NCBI GenBank assembly: GCA_963575745.1
Contig: CAUYUJ010015709.1
Coordinates: 117,702 to 181,701, forward strand
DNA: 64,000 bases
Direction: 5' to 3'
DNA from: Prorocentrum cordatum
Taxonomy: Eukaryota; Sar; Dinophyceae; Prorocentrales; Prorocentraceae
Shown here: positions 11,101 to 20,400 of the stretch, piece after piece
Numbering within the stretch: position 1 is the stretch's first letter
How the letters are laid out: each line of letters starts with the position of its first letter
The notes under the pieces: generated by a model
Told to the model about the DNA's origin: nothing
Database searches by the model: none
Seen by the model: only the letters and a program-made list of their open reading frames with translations
Made by a program: the position numbers and the translations under genes

Positions 11101-14100
11101 AATACGTACCAAGGGTGGCAAGACCAAGACGCCAGAGGCTTGGGACAAAAGGGCTAAGAAACAGGAGATCATCAACGATCGCAAGACATACAGGAAACAA
11201 GTATGTCAGTGCGAGCCCTTCAAAGGTCACATGCGCAGGTGTCCGATGGACCGCCCCTCCAGGAGCCCTCATCACGGTGAGACCCCGTGGAATTGGTCTC
11301 ATGGAGATGACGCTGGCAACGTCCATGATCCTAATAAGGAGGTCCCTGGAGGAGGAAAGCGCATCACCGAAGCCGATCGTGTCCCTATGACCGAAGAGGT
11401 GGCCAACATCGTCAGGGAAAATTGGGTACAGCTTCCCAATGACCATCGCCTCAAGGAATGGAACCGCCGATTCCATAAAGAGGCGGGGTCACCCGCAGGA
11501 TCCAGTAAAGAGGCGGGGTCACCCGCAGGATCCAGCAAAGAAGCGGGGTCACCCGCAGACGCGGCGCCAGCCGCTGGGTCCGCGGACGACGATTGGATAG
11601 CTGTTGCATCTGCTGCTGGGTCCGCCGCCGGCACTGACCACACCGAACTGAATGAAGAATGGGCGGCGGAAGACGGCTCAGAGAATCCATTCCCTGATGG
11701 ATGCGCCTGCTGGTACTGCAGCTCTTCGGCGCAGAAGTGGTTTTGCACGAGGGTAATCTATCGCCATGAGAATGGCAAGTACAAGCTGGCCATAAAAGGT
11801 ACTGCCGACATCGACCAGATGAGGCAGGTCATCCATGATCATGGCCAGCCAGAAGGCCCTCCTAGAGACCCTCCTGGTCCACAACCGGGCAAGGGCAGCA
11901 GACCACCTCCAAGACCTAAAGCCGACTCCTCGTCTTCACCGACTCCTGCGAAAAGGCACCCGTCCAAGAGCCCCGAAGGCACACGTGGGCGGGCGAAGGC
12001 CAGAGGGATCGCCAAGACGGACGACCCTGAGCCGGCAGATCCTCCCGGTCTGTCCGTGACAGAGAGGAAGAAGGCTTTTGCTGGACCATCGACCCCGATG
12101 CCACAGGCGACCCAAGGCGATGTCAAGGACGAAGTTCGCGACAAGCCTCAGGCAGCTTTCCGAGGTGACTGGACTCCAACTCTGCATCAGCCGCGCCTTG
12201 CACCACGACCAGGTTCGGCACGAATGAAAGCGCAGCCGAAGCCCGAAGCTGGGATGAGGTCGGTGCGGGCAGAAGCGGCCGCCAAGGCTAAGGAGGACAA
12301 GGGCTCTGCGGGGCCACCCGCTAAAGCGGCGCCAGCCGTAGCAGCGGGGACACCCGCAGAAGGCACTCTCTCAAGGGAAGAACGCTTCAGAGTCCTCAAA
12401 GAATTTGGCGACCAACAGAAACTAACCGATGATGCAGCTGCTGACGAAGGTCACCCGAACCCTGGCGCGGAGTCATCCGCAGGAGCTGCCTCGTCAGCCG
12501 CAGGCTCTGCTGGGCCACCCGTTAAAGCGCCGCCAGCGGCATTAGCGGGGCCACCCGCACACGGGCAGCCAATAATGTCTGTTCTTAGGAACATCCCTCT
12601 GGGAGCCATCGAATACTGGCAAGGCATTGAAGGCAAAGGCCCGAAGCGCACCATAAACCCACGAGTCACTCCAGACGATACTGACCGATACGAGGTCATT
12701 AATTGTCCTGATCGTCGTAACTTCGAGTGCCGCAACGACTGGGAACGTGAACAACAAACCGTGGGAAATATGTTGCGAGACAGGCCGCCACTACGCGTTG
12801 CGCAGCATAAAGCAGAGCTCCTGAAGGTCATGGAGAGGTTCGGCATGGATCCGACTTTGCCGCGTGAAGGGCAGATGACCAAGGTGTCAATATGGTTTTC
12901 CACAGCCCTGCGCCACAGTCCATATTGGAAGGACGGATTCAGCCGACACTTCGAAAAGATCAGCACTTTCGATCCATACGATGGCTGGGTCGTCGTTGAC
13001 GATCTGCTGACAAACTGGACTGAAAATGATCAGTGGAAAGGCTATCGTGAAATGCACGAGGTGCTGATCAAGGGCAGGCCCCACACGTCATACGTGTATT
13101 GGGTGCTGCTAAACTGCTGTGAGATGATTGACCATCACGGCATGCAGAAGGGCAGGCTCCAGATGAAGTGCGTTGAGGACAGCATGCTGCTGCCTCCCAG
13201 GTTTCGACCAAAGGCACGCAGGCCACAGTACTTCATCAGAGCCACGAACGGCCACAGCAGTCCAGGCATCCACTGTCCCGAGTCGCTGTACAAGCCGATC
13301 ACAACATGGATGAAAGAACCAGACGACCCAGTATATTTCATCCACGGGACACAGTGGGAGTATGTCAAGGACATTCTTGCTAATGGCCTTTCATGCCTCG
13401 CACAGGACAACCCTAAGAGGAAGGGGGGGCGCCAATTTGTGCACGGCTGCCCCTACCTCCCGGGCGACCCGAGGATTCAATCGGGCATCCGTCCTGACTC
13501 GGAGGTGCTCATATTCTGCAGCATCAACAAGATGCTGTCCAGTGGCTTCTCCCTATGGAGATCAGCAAATGACATAGTCATGACACGGGGCCACGACGGA
13601 CGTATACCGCCCGATCATATCCTCCAGATTGTGAGCATTGCGAAATATCGGGTCGGCGAAGCCTGGAGCAATCCGCTGGCTTATGACAAGTCGCGGAGGC
13701 GGGGCCAACCCGCGGACAGGATTCGCACCGATGACTACCTGCCACTTAAAATGTGTGACAGAACTCTGGGTGTAATGGAAGATCACGCCATGTACCTAAA
13801 GGGCTGGACTAAGACGGACGGTCGTCCATTCAATTTGGTCATGACCGAGCAAGATGTTGCTCCACGACCGTACGACACACAAACAGTCCTCATGATGAAT
13901 GCCCAGGAGGACGAGGTCATGCCTGAAGCGGGGCCACCCGCAGGTGCGGGGACACCCGCGGTAGACACCTCAGACGGTTCATGGCAACAAGTGGTCACAC
14001 CAGTAGCAACGGTAGCATCTCCTTGGAGGCCGGACCAGCAGTCATGGGTCCAGGCCCTCAACAGCCATTTGACATCAGCCGACGTCTCTGGACTAACCGA

Positions 14101-14524
14101 TCAGCTATACCGTGCTGACCCGTGGGCGGTGCATACAGGTATCCAAGACGCACAGCAGAGGAACCTGCGCCCTCCTGCGGGGCCACCAGGCGTCCTAGGA
14201 CCACAACCACAACGCCCTCCGCAGCAAGCTGGAGGTGCGAGGTTTGTCCCTATGGGCGGTTCAGATGGTGGCTCGCCGTTTCGGACTCCGCCGTCTGAAA
14301 CGAGCGAGAACAGCTTGTGGCAAAGACTCCAGGCGATTCGCGGGAATCCGGCGCTCGCAGCAGCACTCCAGGCGACCACTCCCTTTGGCACTCCGAGGGG
14401 TAGTGAAGGAGGAGTGGCTGCGGGGACACCCGCCGAGCGAACGCCTGCGGAGTCACCGCACATGCGGGGCCACCCGCTGACGGACAGCAAGGTTCAGACT
14501 ACGAACGTCGGGCAGCCAACTTGA
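8054..14524 (+). CDS. Retrotransposon ORF1: Gag with zinc knuckle and embedded RNA 2'-phosphotransferase (Tpt1/KptA) domain
   Basis: 2156 codons from the first in-frame ATG, which lies within the LTR; initiation may be further downstream. The N-terminus has two hydrophobic stretches (near residues 50 and 175). A capsid-like helical region follows (about 210-390). Next come basic stretches and a CCHC zinc knuckle (C627, C630, H635, C640; nt 9932-9973) and a long low-complexity region full of AGPPA/AGSPA/AGTPA pentapeptides encoded by hairpin repeats. At about nt 12880-13660 lies a domain with every Tpt1/KptA signature: LRH (R1620, H1621), DGWVVVDDLL, IRATNGHS, HGT (H1764), GL, R1793 before VHG, and RSAND...GRIPPDHI (R1836). 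These Arg/His residues correspond to the family's catalytic RHRR set. Tpt1 removes an internal 2'-phosphate from ligated RNA using NAD+. The ORF ends in a frame junction with ORF2. Confidence 0.85.
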   Translation: MPILSFTPDPMLRLALLLMRYEPKPGIWQRLKRNTYLSLPACFRLGSGAGYTLVWLALALIPVIHGTTWWTTTTVEYHVAPALRGAEPVRDRASGATRELETLSPTSLRYFTPDFHQMPIGNSIENVVTLRGYPQRGHLHPVPVRRLTATTPEPDKPQPKPITEAEMHMHWIKITIFGILWVIMGCAVGYMRQGMDDTRTTGPSWDPAGTTPFREYVREVHAWLNVTSGNMTPPQQAAALQRGLQGLARRIAMQVPSQIINYGVTVNGQPTDAVTYILYLLSTKFENLEDERQLNSGTALIDFRVERGERIDSVLARFEMARDEANSVGFVIPNFQILTLILFRALGVGASRAQHLLEPFNHQMPRTQADYDRLLTRMRNYGHVAERSPGNIAGIFTGHHSHAGVYATTAGSPAGPGEPNPWADPADMPNEATALLGQTGQASAEAAEANAWSNYSPGAAYTASPPSGTTLWGQAESSAQGSQPPSPFESGTDTDTSSDDEHNGIVSAGNDYPADDTHLSEQQRAEAAFMAYRKSKRRWRRFMKKPVRKVRRAVRRHFKRFGKGRGKGGRRRRMHGRGITAFLTSLTDIAFEEVLIGGKGRGHRRTSGKGKGRRGNPRDASGNTMKCHTCGSTEHLRDQCPKGKGKGSVHLAQNSFMDDIDYIDYEFYVNPEAAPAAGSSTYYVMARYAEATVALEDYAVTLFDEFHGWDEVDEVAYNAWFGLPAGPPAGDEVSEAETVPATEEELTAVLAPQVIGMPLLPNPSWAGSEAGDADDEMRGHPAYSDSEEAEEDYKDMLQEQVSEAIRLLSAPAHQQMTMNELLSHTGAARLRPYLDSDMSASQMLTALQALAGSPAEETPDATAGPPAWSMDVFMQGCDQMDINDLTMEQLNDIGYFRSPYQNVFMVQDSSEDSEDMRYAKRDRRPSPPRDSEHDDQRPMARGSASAGPARRRSRSAPRRPTHDESGYPYSTEHSVGVSAQHVPDWCIKWYPGYSMDTLRHWYSKEYCTKRDETGAIIRTKGGKTKTPEAWDKRAKKQEIINDRKTYRKQVCQCEPFKGHMRRCPMDRPSRSPHHGETPWNWSHGDDAGNVHDPNKEVPGGGKRITEADRVPMTEEVANIVRENWVQLPNDHRLKEWNRRFHKEAGSPAGSSKEAGSPAGSSKEAGSPADAAPAAGSADDDWIAVASAAGSAAGTDHTELNEEWAAEDGSENPFPDGCACWYCSSSAQKWFCTRVIYRHENGKYKLAIKGTADIDQMRQVIHDHGQPEGPPRDPPGPQPGKGSRPPPRPKADSSSSPTPAKRHPSKSPEGTRGRAKARGIAKTDDPEPADPPGLSVTERKKAFAGPSTPMPQATQGDVKDEVRDKPQAAFRGDWTPTLHQPRLAPRPGSARMKAQPKPEAGMRSVRAEAAAKAKEDKGSAGPPAKAAPAVAAGTPAEGTLSREERFRVLKEFGDQQKLTDDAAADEGHPNPGAESSAGAASSAAGSAGPPVKAPPAALAGPPAHGQPIMSVLRNIPLGAIEYWQGIEGKGPKRTINPRVTPDDTDRYEVINCPDRRNFECRNDWEREQQTVGNMLRDRPPLRVAQHKAELLKVMERFGMDPTLPREGQMTKVSIWFSTALRHSPYWKDGFSRHFEKISTFDPYDGWVVVDDLLTNWTENDQWKGYREMHEVLIKGRPHTSYVYWVLLNCCEMIDHHGMQKGRLQMKCVEDSMLLPPRFRPKARRPQYFIRATNGHSSPGIHCPESLYKPITTWMKEPDDPVYFIHGTQWEYVKDILANGLSCLAQDNPKRKGGRQFVHGCPYLPGDPRIQSGIRPDSEVLIFCSINKMLSSGFSLWRSANDIVMTRGHDGRIPPDHILQIVSIAKYRVGEAWSNPLAYDKSRRRGQPADRIRTDDYLPLKMCDRTLGVMEDHAMYLKGWTKTDGRPFNLVMTEQDVAPRPYDTQTVLMMNAQEDEVMPEAGPPAGAGTPAVDTSDGSWQQVVTPVATVASPWRPDQQSWVQALNSHLTSADVSGLTDQLYRADPWAVHTGIQDAQQRNLRPPAGPPGVLGPQPQRPPQQAGGARFVPMGGSDGGSPFRTPPSETSENSLWQRLQAIRGNPALAAALQATTPFGTPRGSEGGVAAGTPAERTPAESPHMRGHPLTDSKVQTTNVGQPT
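8188..8202 (+). other. Primer-binding site, initiator-tRNA-Met type
   Basis: TGGTAGCGGAGCTGG starts exactly at the LTR end. It is complementary to a tRNA 3' end ...GCTCCGCTACCA, close to the classical TGGTANCRGAGC primer-binding site used with initiator methionine tRNA. This placement fixes the LTR boundary and fits the TCTT target duplication. Confidence 0.8.
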
Positions 14525-16962
14525 GAGCACAGGCTACCTTTCTGCAGCAACAAGCTGATAGAGTGCCCAGCCTGTTGCGGAACCGCAACATAGATGTTAC
14601 GAATCATGGCGACTTTCGGCCTCTCTGGAGCTGGACTTCTGAAGATGCTCCAAATGCTGATCCCACGAATCCATATCGACAGGTGTTTATTCCAGGAATA
14701 GCATCACACCCAATATATGGATGGGACAATCATGGACCAGCAGAGGCACAGGCCATGGACGCGCCGATGTACCCGGAGTACTACGCGCAGATGAATAACA
14801 CTCCTATGATTGCGGGGCCACCTGCGAACGAATACACTCGGAATCTTGCCAATGAGATGTTTCGTTTGCAGTTTACACGAGCGGTCGATGCGCAGTCTAT
14901 GCCGCACTACGCCTACATGCCCACGCCGACGGACCCCGAGACCGTGGTTCAGCCAGCTGGTCTCGCGGTGCCAGCCGCTATGGGCAGCATGCCAGACTAC
15001 ATCCGCGACGTGCACGACACGCAGCAGGCGATACTGGCATCTAGGCAGCAGGCTCGGGACAACGCCAGGCTGCGCCAACAACGCGCGATCCAGAGAAGGA
15101 TCGAGCGTGAAAACCAAGCGGGGACACCCGCAGACGCGGGGCCACCCGCTGAACGGACAGATAGACGGCCGCCACCGACGCCATATCGGGAGGGCGAAAC
15201 CACTTTCGAGCGCCAAGCTCGGACTCGCCCAGACGTGCCTGCTCCAGTCATTTCAGACTACAACTTCACACAGTGCCCAATCTGTATGGACACCTACGAG
15301 ATGGGCACCACAGTGTGGAGACTGGCGTGTGGGCACTTCTTCCACGATATATGCTGGGATCGTGTTGCACAGCAGCACGTCCGCAATCAGCGGCCAGGTG
15401 CGCCAAACGAGGCCCCCTGCGCTGTATGTCGTGGGCCGGGCATAATTACAGCACATTTCCCGTATGCTGGACAGCGCGACGCTGAGTCGGAACAAGCGCG
15501 CCAGCAGGAAAGGTACGTGGCAGATGCCCGGGAAATGCGTCGGCTACGGGAAGCAGTGGAGGCACTAGAGGCTCGAGCCGCACACTCGGCGGAGCCATCC
15601 GCACGTGCCCCAGCTGCACAGGCATCCCCCTGGCCAGCGCCAGAGCAAGGCATCCAGATGCCAATCCTGCCTACGCTTCGAGCACAGGAGCCCCCAGCAG
15701 CGGGGCCACCCGCCGAAGCGGCTCCCGCCGCCAAAGCGGGGCCACCCGCAAATGGACCTCCGAATCCAGGATTCCTGAGGGCAATGGAGGCCAACATCAG
15801 GCGGAGTGGCAGGAGCGGAGGCGGCACGCGCAGGCCGACTGGATCATCCAGGACCTCACGTGTGGCAAGCCCGGTCAGCGCTAGGAGCCGGGCAAGCGCT
15901 GAGAGCGCGGAGGCAGCCCAGTTCCACACCACATTCATGATCGATACAAAAGGGCTGACCTATGCACGTGACGACACGGACACGCTGCCGCCAGGAGGTG
16001 AATGGATGTCCACACTCTCTGCGAATTATTGGGTTCTTGAACAGGAACCAATTACCGTAGAGGAGCGCCGCCAATATGAGCAGATGTGGTGCACCGAGTT
16101 AACCATGAGCCAATGGGTGCTTGAACAACGCCTGTTGAAAGGCACACTCGGTTCACAGATTACGTACCACACCGATGACCATGGTACGATGGCTCTGGCA
16201 GCGCGGAATGGGACATTCTTTCCCGACGAAGACGGACTGCCGTGCATCTCGTTCATGCTAGACATTGGCTCCAACGTGAACATCATTGGAGCCAATGCGG
16301 CGCGAACCTTCCAGGAGGCTATGGCCAGGTACAATCACAGACCTGCCATATGCACCCTGAGCAAGACCCTCTACATTAACGGTGTCGGTGAGGGTGCTGC
16401 GATATGTCGGAAAATGGGCAACTTCAAGATCGGGGTGCAATACGCCAATGAGGCAAGCCCCCGTATCGAGGAGTATGCCTCCAACATCGCAGAAGGCTCG
16501 GGTGCCAACCTCCCGGCCATCTGGGGCCTTGGTGCCATGGAAGCACGTGACACGATCATCGTGCTGAAGCCAGGCTACCAGAAGGTTATCTTCCCCAGCG
16601 GTGATTGCACTCTGAAGCTGGGGAGGGGCGCCAAGGTCCTGAGGGCGAAGAAAACTCCCTCAGGACATCTAGCCATTCCCTGCGGTTTGTATGACGGGGC
16701 TAAAAGCCAGACGGTCACGAACACCTTCACAATCCGCAGCAGTCGAGATGGCTACACCGAGACGGAGAACGAAGAGGACCCCGTCAATGCGGGGTCGCCC
16801 GCCGGTGTAGGTGCGGGGCCACCCGCCGGAGTAAGTGCGGGGCCACCCGCCGAGACCACAGCGGGGCAACCCGCGACGGGACAGTCCATGACCGTCACGA
16901 CTGATACGTACATGTCGAGCCGTATCTCGACAAGCAGCTCCTGGAAGACACGACCCGTTTGA
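14521..16962 (+). CDS. Retrotransposon ORF2: RING-H2 finger plus aspartic protease
   Basis: Open in the -1 frame relative to ORF1. There is no ATG until 14755, so it is probably expressed as a continuation of ORF1; numbering here is from codon 14521. A RING-H2 finger occupies residues 252-303 (C252, C255, C270, H272, H275, C278, C300, C303), which suggests E3 ubiquitin-ligase activity or a zinc fold. A coiled, Ala/Glu/Arg-rich stretch follows. A retropepsin-like domain starts at FMLDIGSNVNII (D581, DIGS in place of DTG/DSG), with a later YINGVG and a hydrophobic AIWGLG motif. AGPPA-type hairpin pentapeptides are scattered through it. Related copia elements carry the protease inside one polyprotein; a RING finger is not standard. 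Confidence 0.8.
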   Translation: MRAQATFLQQQADRVPSLLRNRNIDVTNHGDFRPLWSWTSEDAPNADPTNPYRQVFIPGIASHPIYGWDNHGPAEAQAMDAPMYPEYYAQMNNTPMIAGPPANEYTRNLANEMFRLQFTRAVDAQSMPHYAYMPTPTDPETVVQPAGLAVPAAMGSMPDYIRDVHDTQQAILASRQQARDNARLRQQRAIQRRIERENQAGTPADAGPPAERTDRRPPPTPYREGETTFERQARTRPDVPAPVISDYNFTQCPICMDTYEMGTTVWRLACGHFFHDICWDRVAQQHVRNQRPGAPNEAPCAVCRGPGIITAHFPYAGQRDAESEQARQQERYVADAREMRRLREAVEALEARAAHSAEPSARAPAAQASPWPAPEQGIQMPILPTLRAQEPPAAGPPAEAAPAAKAGPPANGPPNPGFLRAMEANIRRSGRSGGGTRRPTGSSRTSRVASPVSARSRASAESAEAAQFHTTFMIDTKGLTYARDDTDTLPPGGEWMSTLSANYWVLEQEPITVEERRQYEQMWCTELTMSQWVLEQRLLKGTLGSQITYHTDDHGTMALAARNGTFFPDEDGLPCISFMLDIGSNVNIIGANAARTFQEAMARYNHRPAICTLSKTLYINGVGEGAAICRKMGNFKIGVQYANEASPRIEEYASNIAEGSGANLPAIWGLGAMEARDTIIVLKPGYQKVIFPSGDCTLKLGRGAKVLRAKKTPSGHLAIPCGLYDGAKSQTVTNTFTIRSSRDGYTETENEEDPVNAGSPAGVGAGPPAGVSAGPPAETTAGQPATGQSMTVTTDTYMSSRISTSSSWKTRPV

Positions 16963-17281
16963 TCGTGGACAGGACGCTGAACAGCTGGTGGGAGGGCCAA
17001 CAGTGTCCCGAAGGGACCTGGCCACATATGAAGGATGCCCTGAAGTCTAAGATATTCTGGGCAGTCCAGGAGGCGGTGAATAAATGGACGCCTGAGACCA
17101 AGCGGGGCCACCCGCGACACCGCCACCACCACCAAGCTACACGGGCGGAGGTTCGTCGGACTCTGCGGGGCCAACCCGCGTGGAGATCGTGAGCGTAGCC
17201 GCACCAGCGACTCCTGCGGAGCCATCCGCTAACAGCACGCCCCCGAGTCAGACGGCAACGTGGTCACACGACCGCCGCTGA
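16905..17281 (+). CDS. Frame-shifted continuation of ORF2 toward ORF3
   Basis: After the ORF2 frame runs out at 16962, protein-like sequence continues in two other frames. From about 16905 to 17101 one frame reads VEPYLDKQLLED and then LNSWWEGQQCPEGTWPHMKD. From the hairpin at 17102 the next frame reads a Pro-rich tail that ends at a TGA (17279-17281). The ORF3 frame is open immediately after that TGA. Each step is a -1 shift. The 17102 step disappears if the 14-nt hairpin is subtracted; the step near 16905 looks like a one-base deletion. The region may be translated by recoding or may be slightly damaged. Confidence 0.5.
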
Positions 17282-17482
17282 CGGGGGCAGGCGGGCGCGC
17301 CGGCGGCGCTCGCTTGCGAAGAGAAGCCGAATACCGGCCTCCTCGCGACATACGTTGGCCGCGCTGAGGCCCGAGAAGAAAAATATCATTCAAAATGTCT
17401 CGTCATCGAAGATATTCGCACAGCTTGCGCTGAACTCCGAACCCGTGGATATATATGCGACCGGATTACCCATAATGAGGTA

Positions 17483-20400
17483 ATGACTTCAACTGGAACA
17501 CAGTATTTGGGAAATTTGTTGGCAGGAGACTACAATATGTTGTGGGTGGCCACACCCTCTGATTGGTACGTTCGTACTCCAGGAAAGAGGGCGGGACCAC
17601 ATTATCAACGTATACAAAATCTCCTGATCAAAGCGCGTGCTCTGAGAATGCAGATAGTTATCCTGGGGCCACCCGGGTATTTCTGGAAACAGGGTCCGAT
17701 CAAAGATGTTATCGAAGATTTGAAGCTAAGCATTATACGAATCAGACTCTGTCATTTCGGTATCAAGTTTGACCGATCCAGTAAATATCCCAGTGGTTCT
17801 TATATACAAGTTGCTACATCTTGTCCTCATATACCGATAAACTTATGGAAATGTACTTGTGGATCACACAAGGAGCATGATTTGGATTGGTATGGCCAAG
17901 ATCAGCAACGTGCCGAGTTTCGGTATAAAACTTTGGCTATTATTATTGCACGCTTCCTTGATCAACTCGATAAAGCCAACATGATCAGGAATGAGCGGAG
18001 TGCGGTACACCTCAGTGTGTGTACACGCGTTGACAAAAAGGTCAGACACTACGTCCAATGTCCACAAAAGGGCCCTCAATGGGACCATGTGGTTCGTAGA
18101 GTCACGACCGACCTGGACACGAACAAGATCGTTCAAGATATCAGAATCCAGGATCAGCCAACTGGGTACAATTATGTAGCTCCATTACCTGATGGGGTTA
18201 CAAACATCAGTACTCGGCTATACTGGGAGCCTCCGGCTCCAGTTCTTCATGGCAATGGTGAGTCGCGAAGGCCACGCCCAAAGCGTGTGACGATCGTCGA
18301 CGACGATCGATCTCCTCCCCCTTCGATTGAGCGTTGCCAAACGCGACCCACCAACAACCTTCCTGAAATTCCGCCATTTCCTGACTTTACAGCGGATTCC
18401 TCCGCAGCGGATCTCTCCGCGGAAACTGCGTTGCCCACTGATGCCAGGATAAAACAGAAAGAAAAGCAGAAAGCTGACAAAGAAGCCGGCATCAAACCGA
18501 AGAAAGTCCCGAAGAAAGTGGAAGACGGTAACGACGACTGTGGAGAGGACCTCAAAGGGCTTGACTGCTCCACATATTTCAACGACGTTCCTCTTGACGA
18601 CTCGGACTCGGACAGCGAATCAGAGGACATCTTCATGATGTTACCGGCGGGGCAACCCGCTGACTCACATGCTGATGTCTTCTCGATAGTCCAGTCATTA
18701 TGCTACGGCAGAAACAATCAAGTGGACATGCTTGAATTATGTGGGGGCAAGGGTGGTATATCCATATTAGCCTTCAAGAGGGGACTCTCGTCAGGCGGGA
18801 ACCTTGACAAGATATCTATGGTTGACCTTGGAAACTCGGAAGTACAAAGAGCAGTCCTCCACTACCTCAAGACTTGCTTTGTCAAGATCACGATTCTGCA
18901 GCCAAGCTGCAGAACTACTGGACTTCCCTCCTATTTCAACGCACAGGTCAATCATGATACGTGGCTTAAACACCACAAAGAGGACCTGCCTCACATCACG
19001 TTCTGTGGAACAGTCGCTCTATTACAAGACGACCTAAGACGTTTCTTTCTCAGGGAACAACCAATGGGCACGTGGGTGGATGAGATCCAGCCATGGAAGG
19101 AACTGGCACAACGCAAGGTCACTTGCCAAACGATTATTGATCAGTGCACGACTGGTCTCAAAGATTCATTTGGACAATACATCCGCAAGCCAACACAGAT
19201 GATGGCAAACAAAGAAGAGTTGTTGGCACCTTTCAGAGGCAAGCGTTGTCCAGGTAATCATGTGCACGCCAATGCTTGTAATAAAGAACTAGCAAGGGCG
19301 GCACAGTATACCTACAGAATGCAGTCACTGATCGTTGATGCGGTGCAAATCGCCAAAGACCTGTTTGCTTACGGTCGCGATCCATTCGCGAATCGTGAAC
19401 GCAGCTATGCGTTCGTAACAAACAGTGCTGGCTACGACTTGGACGACCCAACAATCCGGAGACACCCAAACGGAGAAATCTGGCGACCACCACCTGGCGG
19501 TCTTGGGTGCCCTGGCTGTGTGGACAACAACTACAAGCAATCACCAAAGCACAGCAGGGATCCGAAGATGTGTCGGTGGTATGATGTTGAACCGTATTAC
19601 TGGGACTGTCCAAGCTGTAAGAAGGAATATCAGAAGAGCAATCCTCACCACACCAAGATATCTGGCCAATGCAGATTCGCCGAAAAATGGAAGCTGCCAG
19701 ATAACTTTGGCCAGCCGCGCCCGGCGGGGCAAGCCGCTCCTGCGGCGCCAGCCGCGGAAGCGGCTCCAGCCGCAGAAGCGGCGCCAGCCGCAAAAGCGGC
19801 GCCGGCCGCGAGAGCGCGCATACGCGCGCCTAGGCCGCCACGGCCTGGTGAGGGCGATCCAACCGCAGGCGCCAGCAGCCATGACATCACCAGAGCCGAA
19901 GGGGCTAATGGTGGCAACACTGGCGCTGGCAGCTCTGACGATCACCGTAGACTGCCACAAGTTGCAGCAAGGCGCGGACGCATGGAGGGAGGAGATCCTC
20001 CACCACCGCCGCAGCCTCAAGCAGAGCCGAGGCCAAGGCCAAGGCTCCCTGATTGGACTCGCTTCGACGTTCAGCTCAGCCTCCAAAACCTGCGCAGCTT
20101 CGACCCAGCTGTAGTGCAGCGAGAACTCCGCAAACTCCACCTGAGATGGTTTCATGCCAAGGAGCCAAAAATGCGGATGATTCTAACCAAGGTTGGTCTG
20201 GGTGAAACCCGTTTGAGTCTGATCAAAGGCATTTGTGACTCGTGTAGAGAATGTCGAGCCTGGGACAAACCAGGCAACACGGTGATGCCTTCTGTGTCAC
20301 TGCCAGGACGTTTCAACGAGGAAGTCGAATGTGATCTTTTCTTTTACAAACAGGAACATATTGTTTTTCACATCATCGACCGTTGTATTCGCTGGGCAGC

